From Paraflavisolibacter caeni (GTDB lineage Bacteria > Bacteroidota > Bacteroidia > Chitinophagales > Chitinophagaceae): DNA of 64,000 nt. Both the position numbers and the translations under genes were made by a program. Each line of letters starts with the position of its first letter. The stretch's first letter is position 1. The stretch spans positions 62,001 through 126,000 of the forward strand of contig NZ_JAOTIF010000003.1 of the NCBI RefSeq assembly GCF_025628885.1. Direction: 5' to 3'. Shown here piece after piece: positions 44,732 to 53,128 of this stretch. The notes beneath the pieces were generated by a model. It was not told where the DNA came from, ran no database searches, and saw nothing but the letters and a program-made list of their open reading frames with translations.

Positions 44732-45298
44732 ATGAAAAAAGCAGAGATAGTGGAAGTTATTCCTTCCAAAAAAATTGTAGTTGGTGAAAAAGATGCACCG
44801 GTTACTTTGATGATGTTTGGGGATTATGAAAGTCAAGCCTGTGCTAAAGCTCATAAAGCAGTAAAGGAACTGCTGGAAGTGTTTCCTCAGGAGGTGAAAT
44901 TTATATTTCGCCACTTTCCGTTGCTTAAAATCCATCAAAAAGCACACAAAGCTGCAGAAGCTTCTCTGGCTGCCGCACAGGAGGGAAAATTCTGGGAAAT
45001 GCATAATGAACTTTTTGCTAACCGGAATAGACTGGGAACCATCAGCCTTAAAGAGCATGCCCGCGCAGTTGGGGTTAAGTCTAAAAAAATACTGGATGAG
45101 TTGATCAATAGTTATTATGGTGTATATGTACAGGATGACTTGAGGGAGGGGATTGCTCTGGGTATAAGAGATGTTCCTGCCATTTTTATTAATGGTGCCC
45201 CTTTTACAGGCGAGCCTACAACTAAAAATTTAACTATAATGATCCAATCGCTGCTGGGGCGTACATCTGTAACTAAGAGTACAAAAAGAGCAGCTTAA
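44732..45298 (+). CDS. DsbA-like thioredoxin-fold protein with single active-site Cys
   Basis: 188 residues without signal peptide. DsbA/NhaA-C-type fold: APVTLMMFGDYES at the usual active-site strand, a helical insertion (HKAAEASLAAAQEGKFWEMHNELF), then DVPAIFINGAPFTGE with the cis-Pro. Where DsbA has CxxC this protein reads SQAC (Ser34 to Cys37), leaving only the second cysteine. It therefore cannot be a normal disulfide oxidant; a monothiol role or thiol-adduct handling is possible. Divergent from an HxlR regulator with cysteines, suggesting control by thiol stress. Cytoplasmic. Confidence 0.85.
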   Translation: MKKAEIVEVIPSKKIVVGEKDAPVTLMMFGDYESQACAKAHKAVKELLEVFPQEVKFIFRHFPLLKIHQKAHKAAEASLAAAQEGKFWEMHNELFANRNRLGTISLKEHARAVGVKSKKILDELINSYYGVYVQDDLREGIALGIRDVPAIFINGAPFTGEPTTKNLTIMIQSLLGRTSVTKSTKRAA

Positions 45299-45338
45299 GA
45301 ATGGTCCTTAGAGGAACCATGCATAGTTAAGTGTGATG

Positions 45339-45370
45339 AAAGCCTTGGAATTTAATTCCAGGGCTTTTTT
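45339..45370 (+). terminator. Terminator after the DsbA-like gene
   Basis: A 13-bp stem containing one wobble pair, loop TTTAA, followed by a T-run; located 41 bp after the stop. Confidence 0.85.
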
Positions 45371-45506
45371 ATTGGTATGTCCCGTCCTAAAATTGATTGC
45401 CCAAAAGTCATATGTGAAGAATGCAAGTTTCAAAATGGTAGAGGTAAAAACTTTAAAACTAGTAAAGCATTCAGGCAGGCCTGTAAACATCAGTGGGTAA
45501 TGTTAT

Positions 45507-46052
45507 ATGATCCGCAAGTTCCTGGATGAAACTCTAGACGCTGCTCAGTTCAGGGGGCAATATGACTTTAAAGAAATCAGGTATGCTGAAGTTTTATTGA
45601 TTTTGGCTGAAGCTTTATACGAAAAGAATGGCTCGATTTCTGACGAAGATTTTGATAAAACCATTAATCTGTTGAGAAGCCGCGTGAATATGCCCCGGCT
45701 CACGAATGCGTTTGTTCAGACAAATGGCTTGAACATGCTGAACGAAATAAGAAGGGAGCGCACCGTTGAGTTGGCCTTTGAAGGCTTCAGAAGGGAAGAC
45801 CTCAGGAGGTGGAAAACTGCTGAAACAGTAATGCCACAAGCGCTCAGGGGTGTTAAATTTGTAGGTACAGAATACCAGCAGAAATATCCATCACTTAAAG
45901 TGGGAGTAGATATCCAGGTGGACAATAATGGGTTTATTATAGCAGAACCTGCGTCAGCCCGCCAGTTTTTACCAAAACACTACCTTGATCCGGTTCCCTT
46001 GCAACAAATTCAGTTAACGAAAGGAGCGGTAACGCAGAATAACGGATGGTAG
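45507..46052 (+). pseudogene. C-terminal fragment of a RagB/SusD protein
   Basis: 181 codons beginning inside a SusD: MIRKFLDE, then EIRYAEVLLILAEALYE, INLLRSRVNMP, NEIRRERTVELAFEGFRREDLRRWK and a YLDPVPLQQIQL tail, which are all C-terminal SusD signatures. There is an in-frame stop only 9 bp upstream (45498) and no signal peptide, lipobox or N-terminal half. No SusC is adjacent. It is a deletion remnant of a third SusCD locus, perhaps the one that used to serve the DUF4091 and DUF5107 genes downstream. The 130 bp between the terminator at 45370 and this fragment hold no recognisable gene. Confidence 0.88.
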
Positions 46053-46080
46053 CAGACAGAGTGTTTACCCGTTGCAAGTT

Positions 46081-46146
46081 ACCGGTTACGAGTAACCGGT
46101 AGCTTCATTTCTAAATATCAAATGATCACATCAGCTCATGAGCTGA
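46081..46146 (+). promoter_or_regulatory. Two perfect palindromes upstream of the DUF4091 gene
   Basis: ACCGGTTAC and its complement with a 2-nt spacer (46081-46100), and TCAGCTCATGAGCTGA (46131-46146), a perfect 16-bp palindrome ending 12 bp before the start codon. Either could be an operator; the first, 29 bp after the SusD remnant, could also act as a weak terminator without T-run. Confidence 0.5.
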
Positions 46147-46158
46147 AAAAAGAATGAA

Positions 46159-47994
46159 ATGAAAAATAAAATCATAGTTTTTTGTTGTTGTATTCTTATC
46201 TATGGAATCACCCATGCACAACAATTCAAGGGGCAAATGAACATTGCTGCTGTTCCTGCCCCCAATATGCATTATCAGGAAGAATATACATTTGATAAGC
46301 CGGTTGATCCTGCTAAATGGAACAGCCAGACTGCAGGCATGCATGTTTCTTTTGGCTCAACTGATAAACTATATTTCAGGACCGAAGTTCCGGATCTTGA
46401 CAAACAGGCCAGCACCTGGAAGGAAACGGGGTGGAAAGGAGAACGCTTGAATGCACAGCTCTTGGTTTGGTCACCAGATACTATACAGCAGGTACGATTA
46501 AAATGTAATGACCTGAAACATTCAAATGGGAAAGTTATTGGTAAAAACAACATTAAAGTGAATATGGTTCGGTATGTTGTATCTAACTATCCCTATGGTG
46601 TTAAAGATGCGACCTGTGGTGAGAGTCCCTATAAGAACGCCTATTTAATGCCTGACCGTTTTGAGGCATTTGATCGTTTTGAAATTCCGGGTAAAACGGT
46701 AAGACCCATTTGGATTTCTGTCGATGTACCTGCAGATGCAGAGGCTGGAATCTATAGTGGTGATATTGAAGTGCTTTCTGAGAAAAGTAGATCTGTTTTA
46801 ACTATTAAACTCAAAATCCAAAACCAGGTGTTGCCCAAACCCGGTGAATGGAAGCACCGCTTCGACTTATGGCAAAATCCTTGGGTGGTGGCCTGGTACA
46901 ATCGTATTGAGCCCTGGTCTGAAGAACACAAGGTGATGCTGGAAAAGCATTTGAAGCTATATGCTGATGCAGGCGGAAAATTCATTACTACTTATGCGGT
47001 GCATTCCCCCTGGTCCGATAACTCTTATATGATCGAAGGAACCATGATTGAGTGGATCAAACAGAATAATGGCGCATGGAAGTTTGATTACAAAATCTTC
47101 GACGAGTATGTGGAATTGGCTATGAAAGCTGGTATCAATGATGCCATTACTGTCTATACCTTGCTTCCCTGGGGCAACCGCTTTCGTTATATGGAAGAAG
47201 CTACCGGCAATTACGTATATGAAGTATGGCCTCCGGAGTCAAAAGAATTTAAATCCTTCTGGCACACATTCCTGACCGACCTGGAAAAACATTTGCAACA
47301 GAAAGGCTGGTTTGAAAAGACCTACCTGGGCATTAATGAGAACGAAATGAAGCAAACATTGGCCGCCATAAAAGTGGTAAAAGAACATCCTGCAAAATGG
47401 AAGATAACTTATGCCGGCAACTGGCACACGGAATTGGACACTTTGCTGGACGACTATTGCTTCCTCTATGGTAATGAATCCAATCAGCAGCAGGTAAAAG
47501 CAAGGTCAGCGCGTGGTGCTACTACCACTTATTATGTTTGCTGCAACCCTCCTGTTCCCAATAACTTTGTTTTTTCACCACCGATTGAAGGTCGTTGGAT
47601 CAGTTGGTACTCAGCAGCCTTTGGTTACGACGGCTTTTTGCGCTGGGCTTACGATGCCTGGCCGGCTGATCCTTCCAGAGATGCACGGCATACACTTTGG
47701 CCTGCCGGCGATTGCTTCCTCGTTTATCCGGGGGGTGCCAGCGGTATTCGCTTTGAAAAGCTAAGAGAAGGCATTGTTGATTTTGAAAAGATCAGGATCA
47801 TAAGAGCGTTAGCATCAAAATCAACCGATAAAACCGTAAAGAACCTGTTGAAGCAATTAGACCAGCACATGAAAGTATTTGTTCCTGAACGGGCTTTCGA
47901 TGAAAAAAAGATTGCAAAAGACGTGCAGAAAGGCAATGATCTGATTGAACAACTAAGTGATAAATTGGCAAGCAATGAAATGGTCTTTAAATAG
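46159..47994 (+). CDS. DUF4091 domain glycoside hydrolase-like protein
   Basis: 611 residues with a signal peptide ending at THAQ. An N-terminal beta-sandwich (about 25-225, with SVDVPADAEAGIYSGDIEV) is followed by a TIM-barrel-like core (about 230-520) and the DUF4091 C-terminal region (WISWYSAAFGYDGFLRWAYDAWP, CFLVYPGG, IRFEKLREGIVDFE). This layout resembles GH123-like enzymes and other DUF4091 proteins in glycan loci. A catalytic pair is not assigned. Secreted. Followed 44 bp later by a DUF5107 protein; upstream is a SusD remnant, so these may be survivors of a degraded locus. Confidence 0.85.
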   Translation: MKNKIIVFCCCILIYGITHAQQFKGQMNIAAVPAPNMHYQEEYTFDKPVDPAKWNSQTAGMHVSFGSTDKLYFRTEVPDLDKQASTWKETGWKGERLNAQLLVWSPDTIQQVRLKCNDLKHSNGKVIGKNNIKVNMVRYVVSNYPYGVKDATCGESPYKNAYLMPDRFEAFDRFEIPGKTVRPIWISVDVPADAEAGIYSGDIEVLSEKSRSVLTIKLKIQNQVLPKPGEWKHRFDLWQNPWVVAWYNRIEPWSEEHKVMLEKHLKLYADAGGKFITTYAVHSPWSDNSYMIEGTMIEWIKQNNGAWKFDYKIFDEYVELAMKAGINDAITVYTLLPWGNRFRYMEEATGNYVYEVWPPESKEFKSFWHTFLTDLEKHLQQKGWFEKTYLGINENEMKQTLAAIKVVKEHPAKWKITYAGNWHTELDTLLDDYCFLYGNESNQQQVKARSARGATTTYYVCCNPPVPNNFVFSPPIEGRWISWYSAAFGYDGFLRWAYDAWPADPSRDARHTLWPAGDCFLVYPGGASGIRFEKLREGIVDFEKIRIIRALASKSTDKTVKNLLKQLDQHMKVFVPERAFDEKKIAKDVQKGNDLIEQLSDKLASNEMVFK

Positions 47995-48038
47995 ACTTGT
48001 ATTAATTTTAATGCTATTCCTTATCGCATTGCCATTGT

Positions 48039-49841
48039 ATGAAAACAAGTCTATTTTTCTTTGTGTTGCTTCAGTTGATAGCTACCACATGTATTGCTCA
48101 AAGCGATAAAAGCAAAGTGGTATGTACAAAATTTGAGGACTATATCTTAACACACCAATTAACGCCATTTGGACCAGTACCAACCGCTTTTGATCCCAAT
48201 GGTGTATATCCTTACGTTAGCTATGCCGAAACTTCAAACAGGCCGGTGCTTAAAAAGTACAGGTTTGTAGTATTGGAGAACAGTCAGATGAAAGTGACCA
48301 TCTGCCCCGACCTGGGAGGGAAGGTTACTTCCATGATTCATAAGGCTTCCGGCAAAGAGGTGTTGTATGTGCCGGATGTGATCCGGTATACGCGTATTCT
48401 TCCTCGCTTTTATTTTGTTGCTGGTGGTATAGAAGTGAGCTTTCCTATTTCCCACACCCCTGTACAAAATGAAAGCGTTTTGTATAAAATTGACAAAACG
48501 CCTGACCGGATATATGTCACTTGTGGAGAGCGGGAGCTTCGCTTTGGCATGCAATGGTCAGTAGAATACTCTCTCGGAACAAGCGATGCATTCCTTACCC
48601 AGAGAGCTGTATTCTACAATCCAAACACTTCGGCTTATCCTTGGATGTCCTGGTCAAATGCAGCTTTACCTTCGGCTCCCGATACTAAATATGACTTTCC
48701 CAATGGACGAGTTTTGTCCCATTCATCAAAAATCGATACCCTAGACTGGCAAAAGGGGGGACCCAAAACAGAAGCAGATATCAAAGAAATGACAGGCTAC
48801 TTTTGGAAAACAAAAGATGCTAATGCATTTGGTGCTTTTACGCCTTCTCTTGGGACAGGTTTGTATCATATTGCTGATGTAAAGAGTGCACCCGGCATAA
48901 AATTGTGGAGCTATGGTGTTGGTGATGACAGTGCATGGTCGGTTCTCAGTACAGCAAAGCACCAGACATATATTGAGATACAAGGTGGGCCTATCAGCGA
49001 TCAATCTATTAAACTGGAAATGCAACCCAAAGAAACAAAGTGGCATGTAGAATATTGGATTCCTACAGATAAAGAATTAAGTATCTACTCTTTGAAAGTT
49101 CCTGATATTACTTTGCGTCCCGTAAAGCAAGTTCCCTTATTTACTTGGGCAAGGAATGAAGCCGTGAAATGTTGGGAACAACTGGTCACTGCTTACCTGC
49201 AGAAAGGAAAAGTTCCTGCGCCTCCGCAAGTACATCAGAATTTGTGGGCTCCTTCCGGGATGGAAAACCTTGACAAAGCTTTTAATTGGGCGATCCAGAA
49301 TTCTAAAGGTGAAGAAGCTGACTTATGGAAGTTTCATTTTGGCAGTTGGTTGGCAGGCAGGGGAAAAAGTGATGAAGCTATTGCTACTCTGTCCAAGACC
49401 AATAATGGGGTGTCAAAAGTCCTGTTAGCTCGCCTGCTCAAGATGAAAGGTGATATGACAGGTGCACGCAATGCGCTGGAATCTATCAAAGAACCCTGGT
49501 TGCAATTACATCCGCAGGTGGTGGTGGAAAGAGATAAAGTGCTTCGCAATTTAGGACCGCAAACCATTGCCGAACGTGAAACCTGGCTTTCAAAAGTAGC
49601 AGCCCTGAATGACGAATGGGTCATTGAAAGAAGAGTACAACTATTGATTGATAAAGGTGAAATAGAAGCTGCCCGTAAATTGCTGTTATCTGTTCCTTTC
49701 CAGAAAGTGCACCAGACATATACCCGTACCAACCTGTGGATGCAGATCTGTGAAAAACTCAAGGTCTCCTGTTTCCCGATTCCTCAGACACTTGGAGAGG
49801 ACCGTCTGGCCACTTTTGGAGCCTATCGCGAATTTGAATAG
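48039..49841 (+). CDS. DUF5107 domain-containing secreted protein
   Basis: 600 residues with a signal peptide ending at CIAQ. The region of about 60-360 is a DUF5107/galactose-mutarotase-like beta-supersandwich: VLENSQMKVTICPDLGGKVTSMIHKASGKEVLY in order, FYFVAGGIEVSFPISHTP and YIEIQGGPISDQ. The C-terminal 200 residues are helical and repeat-like (TPR-type). Function unknown; related proteins appear in polysaccharide-use loci and could bind or hydrolyse a sugar. It forms a pair with the DUF4091 gene. No terminator was recognised before the converging minus-strand gene. Confidence 0.82.
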   Translation: MKTSLFFFVLLQLIATTCIAQSDKSKVVCTKFEDYILTHQLTPFGPVPTAFDPNGVYPYVSYAETSNRPVLKKYRFVVLENSQMKVTICPDLGGKVTSMIHKASGKEVLYVPDVIRYTRILPRFYFVAGGIEVSFPISHTPVQNESVLYKIDKTPDRIYVTCGERELRFGMQWSVEYSLGTSDAFLTQRAVFYNPNTSAYPWMSWSNAALPSAPDTKYDFPNGRVLSHSSKIDTLDWQKGGPKTEADIKEMTGYFWKTKDANAFGAFTPSLGTGLYHIADVKSAPGIKLWSYGVGDDSAWSVLSTAKHQTYIEIQGGPISDQSIKLEMQPKETKWHVEYWIPTDKELSIYSLKVPDITLRPVKQVPLFTWARNEAVKCWEQLVTAYLQKGKVPAPPQVHQNLWAPSGMENLDKAFNWAIQNSKGEEADLWKFHFGSWLAGRGKSDEAIATLSKTNNGVSKVLLARLLKMKGDMTGARNALESIKEPWLQLHPQVVVERDKVLRNLGPQTIAERETWLSKVAALNDEWVIERRVQLLIDKGEIEAARKLLLSVPFQKVHQTYTRTNLWMQICEKLKVSCFPIPQTLGEDRLATFGAYREFE

Positions 49842-49871
49842 ATGTCAATAAATAATACAATTACTTTTTAC

Positions 49872-52703
49872 TTATAAACCTTCATCAACCAAATACAAAA
49901 TAGATTCATAATTTCTTTTGGTTGATTCTGATAAAGCCATTTCGCATGTTTTGGTAGAAGAGTAATAACCATCACCTTGCATTTCTGATCTTACTTCCAA
50001 AGCTTCCGGTGCTGTAGCCGCGGCTGTCAATTCTGGAAACAGAAAGCCGCGGTCACCAGCCATGCCACAACAACCAGCATATTTGGGTACTTTAACCTTA
50101 TCGGAAAAATGCTTTGCTATAGCAATGAACTTGTGGTCAGTTTTCATCTTCTGCAGCGAACAAACGGGATGTAATACTATTTCTTTTTTCTTTCTTTTTG
50201 TCTGTACTAATGGCAGAACCAAATCATGAAGGAAATCGACACTATCCAGTATGTTGAGCTGGTCAAACTTGCTTTTATTGTCTTCAGTTAATACCGGTCG
50301 AATATTGTGCAATGTATAAGCGCAGGAACTGACATCAATAACAACAGGTAATATCCCTTCCTGGCTCTGCTTCCATAATCTTTCGACAATTTGATTGGCC
50401 GTAAAGGTGTACGCATCCTTAAATCCTTTGGACGAATATATCTGGCTGCAGCAACTACTGTCAGCGTCTTCCAAAACAGAAACTTCAATACCAACCTTGC
50501 TGCAAATGCTCATGAATGTTTCGATCCCGTTTTTCTCCTTTCCTGTATATGTTCCCATTGTTCTGGAAATGCAACTGGGAAAATAAATGATAGTTCTTCC
50601 TTCAGGTTTTTGAGTTGCTTTATGATTCTTTATGGAAGATAAATTGGGTGGGGAGCTGATTTGTTCAGACCATAAGGGAGTTGAAGGGAACATTTTCTTT
50701 AAACTACCAGTCAGCCTGCTCATCGTATGCCTGCCAAATGTTCTATTGATTATATGACCTGCTTTCAATGCTGCACGTACCAACCATTGTATGGTTGCAA
50801 AGTTTTTGGCAATAAGCAATGCTAGCCTGTTGGCAAAAGATGAGTGGTTTTCTCTCCTCAGTCTTTTGATCAGGTCGCCTGTATTGATGTCAACCGGGCA
50901 GGCTGTAGCGCATAGTCCATCCACCGCACAGGTATCCATGCCATCATATTTGTATTGCTCAAGCAAAAGTTCATAATGCTTTATATCACCGGCGGCTTCC
51001 AGTTTTTTTAGCTCCCTTCTGATCACAATTCTTCTCCTGGGCGTGGTAGTTAGATCCCGGCTGGGACATTTATGCTCGCAGTACCCACATTCGATGCAAC
51101 GGTCTACTTCCTCTTCTACTGTAGGAAGTTCTTTTAAATTCTTGATGTGTACTTTCTCGTCCTGGTTGATGATGACACCTGGATTGAGCAGCCCTTTGGG
51201 ATCAATGACCTCCTTAATCTGTTTCATAATCGCATAGGCCTCACCGCCCCATTCTGTTTCCACAAATGGAGCCATATTACGGCCTGTTCCATGTTCTGCT
51301 TTTAAAGTGCCATTATACTTTTCCACCACCAGTTTGACCACTTCTTTTGTAAACCGGTCGTAGCGTAGCACTTCTTCTTCGGTATTGAAAGATTGCGTAA
51401 CTACGAAATGAATATTACCATCCTTGGCATGACCAAAAATGATTGCATTCAGGTAATCATATGCCCGGAACAATTGCTGCAGGTCCATGATAGCGTCGCC
51501 CAGTTTTTCCACCGGGAAGGCAACATCTTCCAATATCACTGTTGTGCCACTAGCTCTTACAGCGCCAACAGCAGGAAAAAGGCCTTTCCTTACTTTCCAT
51601 AAAAAGTCTTGCTCTTTAGGGTCAGTAGTAAAAACTGGTGCATTGTATAAAGCAAGCTCTGTTGAAGAAACCAGGAATTGGTTCACCCTTTCTTCCAGTT
51701 CTTCTATGCTGTTTTCCTGGAATTCGATCAAGAGTGCTGCTGCGGTTTCCGGCAGTGTCTTTACAATGGAAGGCATGCCAGGTAAATCTTCAACGGCATG
51801 CAGGGAAGCCCTGTCCATAAGTTCAACCATCATTGCTCCGGCTTTCGTGAGTGGTACTATTGCCTGGCAGGCTGAATAGATCTCAGCAAAGTACAGGAGT
51901 GCTGTCGATTTATAAGGATAATCAGGAACTGTATGTAATACGGCTTCCGAAATAAAGGCCAGGGTACCTTCTGCACCGATCAGTAGGTGTGCTAAAATGT
52001 CCAGAGGATGCTCATGATCAATAAACGCATTTAACGAATATCCAACTGTAGTCTTCGTTCTGTATTTGTTCCTGATTTTATTATATAGAACCTGGTCAGA
52101 TGTAATCTGATCTCTGATTGCAGTCAAATTTTGAAAGATTTCGCTGCACTCTTTTTCAAATCGTATATAGTCTTCTTGTTTCTCTGTTGAAAAGACCCTT
52201 CCATCGGGTAAGATGAAACGTATGTATTGAGTGGTATGATAAGAGTTCAATTTTACACCGCAGCACATGCCGCTGGCATTGTTGGATAAAATGCCGCCCA
52301 TCATGGCCGCGCTGATGCTGGAAGGATCGGGGCCGATCTTTTTGCTATGTTTTTTTAAATGAGCATTTACCATAGCGCCGGTGATCCCGGGTTGAACACG
52401 AACCAGGTCGCCGCTTTCTTCTATTTTTATTCCATTCCAGTGCTTGCTAAGGTCTACCAAAATGCCATCAGTAATGGATTGTCCTGAAAGACTAGTGCCT
52501 CCTGTACGGAATACCAGGGGAATTTGGTGCTGACGCGAAAAATGGAAAAGCGAAATGATTTCTGCTTCATTGATGGGCTGAACAACAGCCTTTGGAACCA
52601 GGTAATAAAAGCCTGCGTCTGAAGCAAACGATACCAGGTCAATATATCTTGACCTGATGCGGCTTTCAGGTAAGATCTTTTTTAATTCAGTTTCAATTTT
52701 CAT
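49872..52703 (-). CDS. FAD-binding and Fe-S oxidoreductase (D-lactate/2-hydroxyacid dehydrogenase type)
   Basis: 943 residues, a fusion. N-terminal FAD-binding PCMH domain (about 30-180: LVFRTGGTSLSGQS, GPDPSSISAAMMGGILSNNASGM in order), FAD-oxidase C-terminal domain (about 240-490: FGHAKDGNIHFV, GTLKAEHGTGRNMAP), then two 4Fe-4S motifs CIECGYCEHKCP and CAVDGLCATACP, and two CCG-type segments (DSSCCSQ and AGCCGMAGDRG) for further Fe-S or heme-disulfide chemistry. Such fusions oxidise D-lactate, glycolate or other 2-hydroxyacids and pass electrons to the respiratory chain. No signal peptide. Divergent from the RuBisCO-like operon with a 425-bp shared upstream region. Confidence 0.9.
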   Translation of the reverse strand: MKIETELKKILPESRIRSRYIDLVSFASDAGFYYLVPKAVVQPINEAEIISLFHFSRQHQIPLVFRTGGTSLSGQSITDGILVDLSKHWNGIKIEESGDLVRVQPGITGAMVNAHLKKHSKKIGPDPSSISAAMMGGILSNNASGMCCGVKLNSYHTTQYIRFILPDGRVFSTEKQEDYIRFEKECSEIFQNLTAIRDQITSDQVLYNKIRNKYRTKTTVGYSLNAFIDHEHPLDILAHLLIGAEGTLAFISEAVLHTVPDYPYKSTALLYFAEIYSACQAIVPLTKAGAMMVELMDRASLHAVEDLPGMPSIVKTLPETAAALLIEFQENSIEELEERVNQFLVSSTELALYNAPVFTTDPKEQDFLWKVRKGLFPAVGAVRASGTTVILEDVAFPVEKLGDAIMDLQQLFRAYDYLNAIIFGHAKDGNIHFVVTQSFNTEEEVLRYDRFTKEVVKLVVEKYNGTLKAEHGTGRNMAPFVETEWGGEAYAIMKQIKEVIDPKGLLNPGVIINQDEKVHIKNLKELPTVEEEVDRCIECGYCEHKCPSRDLTTTPRRRIVIRRELKKLEAAGDIKHYELLLEQYKYDGMDTCAVDGLCATACPVDINTGDLIKRLRRENHSSFANRLALLIAKNFATIQWLVRAALKAGHIINRTFGRHTMSRLTGSLKKMFPSTPLWSEQISSPPNLSSIKNHKATQKPEGRTIIYFPSCISRTMGTYTGKEKNGIETFMSICSKVGIEVSVLEDADSSCCSQIYSSKGFKDAYTFTANQIVERLWKQSQEGILPVVIDVSSCAYTLHNIRPVLTEDNKSKFDQLNILDSVDFLHDLVLPLVQTKRKKKEIVLHPVCSLQKMKTDHKFIAIAKHFSDKVKVPKYAGCCGMAGDRGFLFPELTAAATAPEALEVRSEMQGDGYYSSTKTCEMALSESTKRNYESILYLVDEGL

Positions 52704-53128
52704 ATGGACTATTCGGCGGGCAATTTAAGCAGTTCAGTTTATTAAAATTTCCTTTTCTGTTTGAATATTATTTGCGATTAGGAGTTATTGACCAGTTTTG
52801 GCATACTTTTCTTTCCTTTTTTTATTAATCTGTTAATTCTGATGCAAGATTTTATACATAAAATTTATTTTAGCTTTCACTTTCTTTCTATTATTTTTGT
52901 TTATCTTCGAATTGTTGCTGTTCTTTAAGAATATTAAACTTGAATATCAAGTTTCTCATAAATGCCAATCATGTTTTGGCAAGTAGTTTCATAAAGCAAA
53001 TCGTCCCTTGTTTCTACAAGGGGCTTCTTTTATCATTAAAAGCATGAGCAGCAAAACCGTTAGTTAAACTTTGAAAATGAATTGACCATTTGCAATTCAA
53101 AAAATATTAATAGAGCGCACACTTACTC
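52704..53128. other. Divergent intergenic region between oxidoreductase and RuBisCO-like operon
   Basis: 425 bp, AT-rich, without coding capacity. The only structure seen is the hairpin element at 52985-53032. Both flanking genes must be driven from here; no clean -33/-7 promoter pair could be fixed for either. Confidence 0.6.
52985..53032 (+). ncRNA. Degenerate fourth copy of the family-1 small RNA element
   Basis: GTTTCATAAAGCAAATCGT resembles the family-1 5' block, and the hairpin CCCTTG, loop TTTCTA, CAAGGG (53005-53022) has the same loop as copies 1 and 2. The -7 element is poor (ATGTTTTG at 52971) and the T-run is interrupted. It may be a leader attenuator for the operon starting at 53129 or a decayed copy. 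Confidence 0.35.

Noticed and set aside
45308-45490. 60-codon minus-strand frame with alternating aromatic residues resembling a barrel C-terminus
   Set aside because: It overlaps a clear terminator hairpin and has no start context or neighbour support; the pattern is probably chance in AT-rich DNA.
49334-49762. 142-codon minus-strand frame within the DUF5107 gene
   Set aside because: Antisense shadow; Ser/Leu-rich composition without signal or domain.
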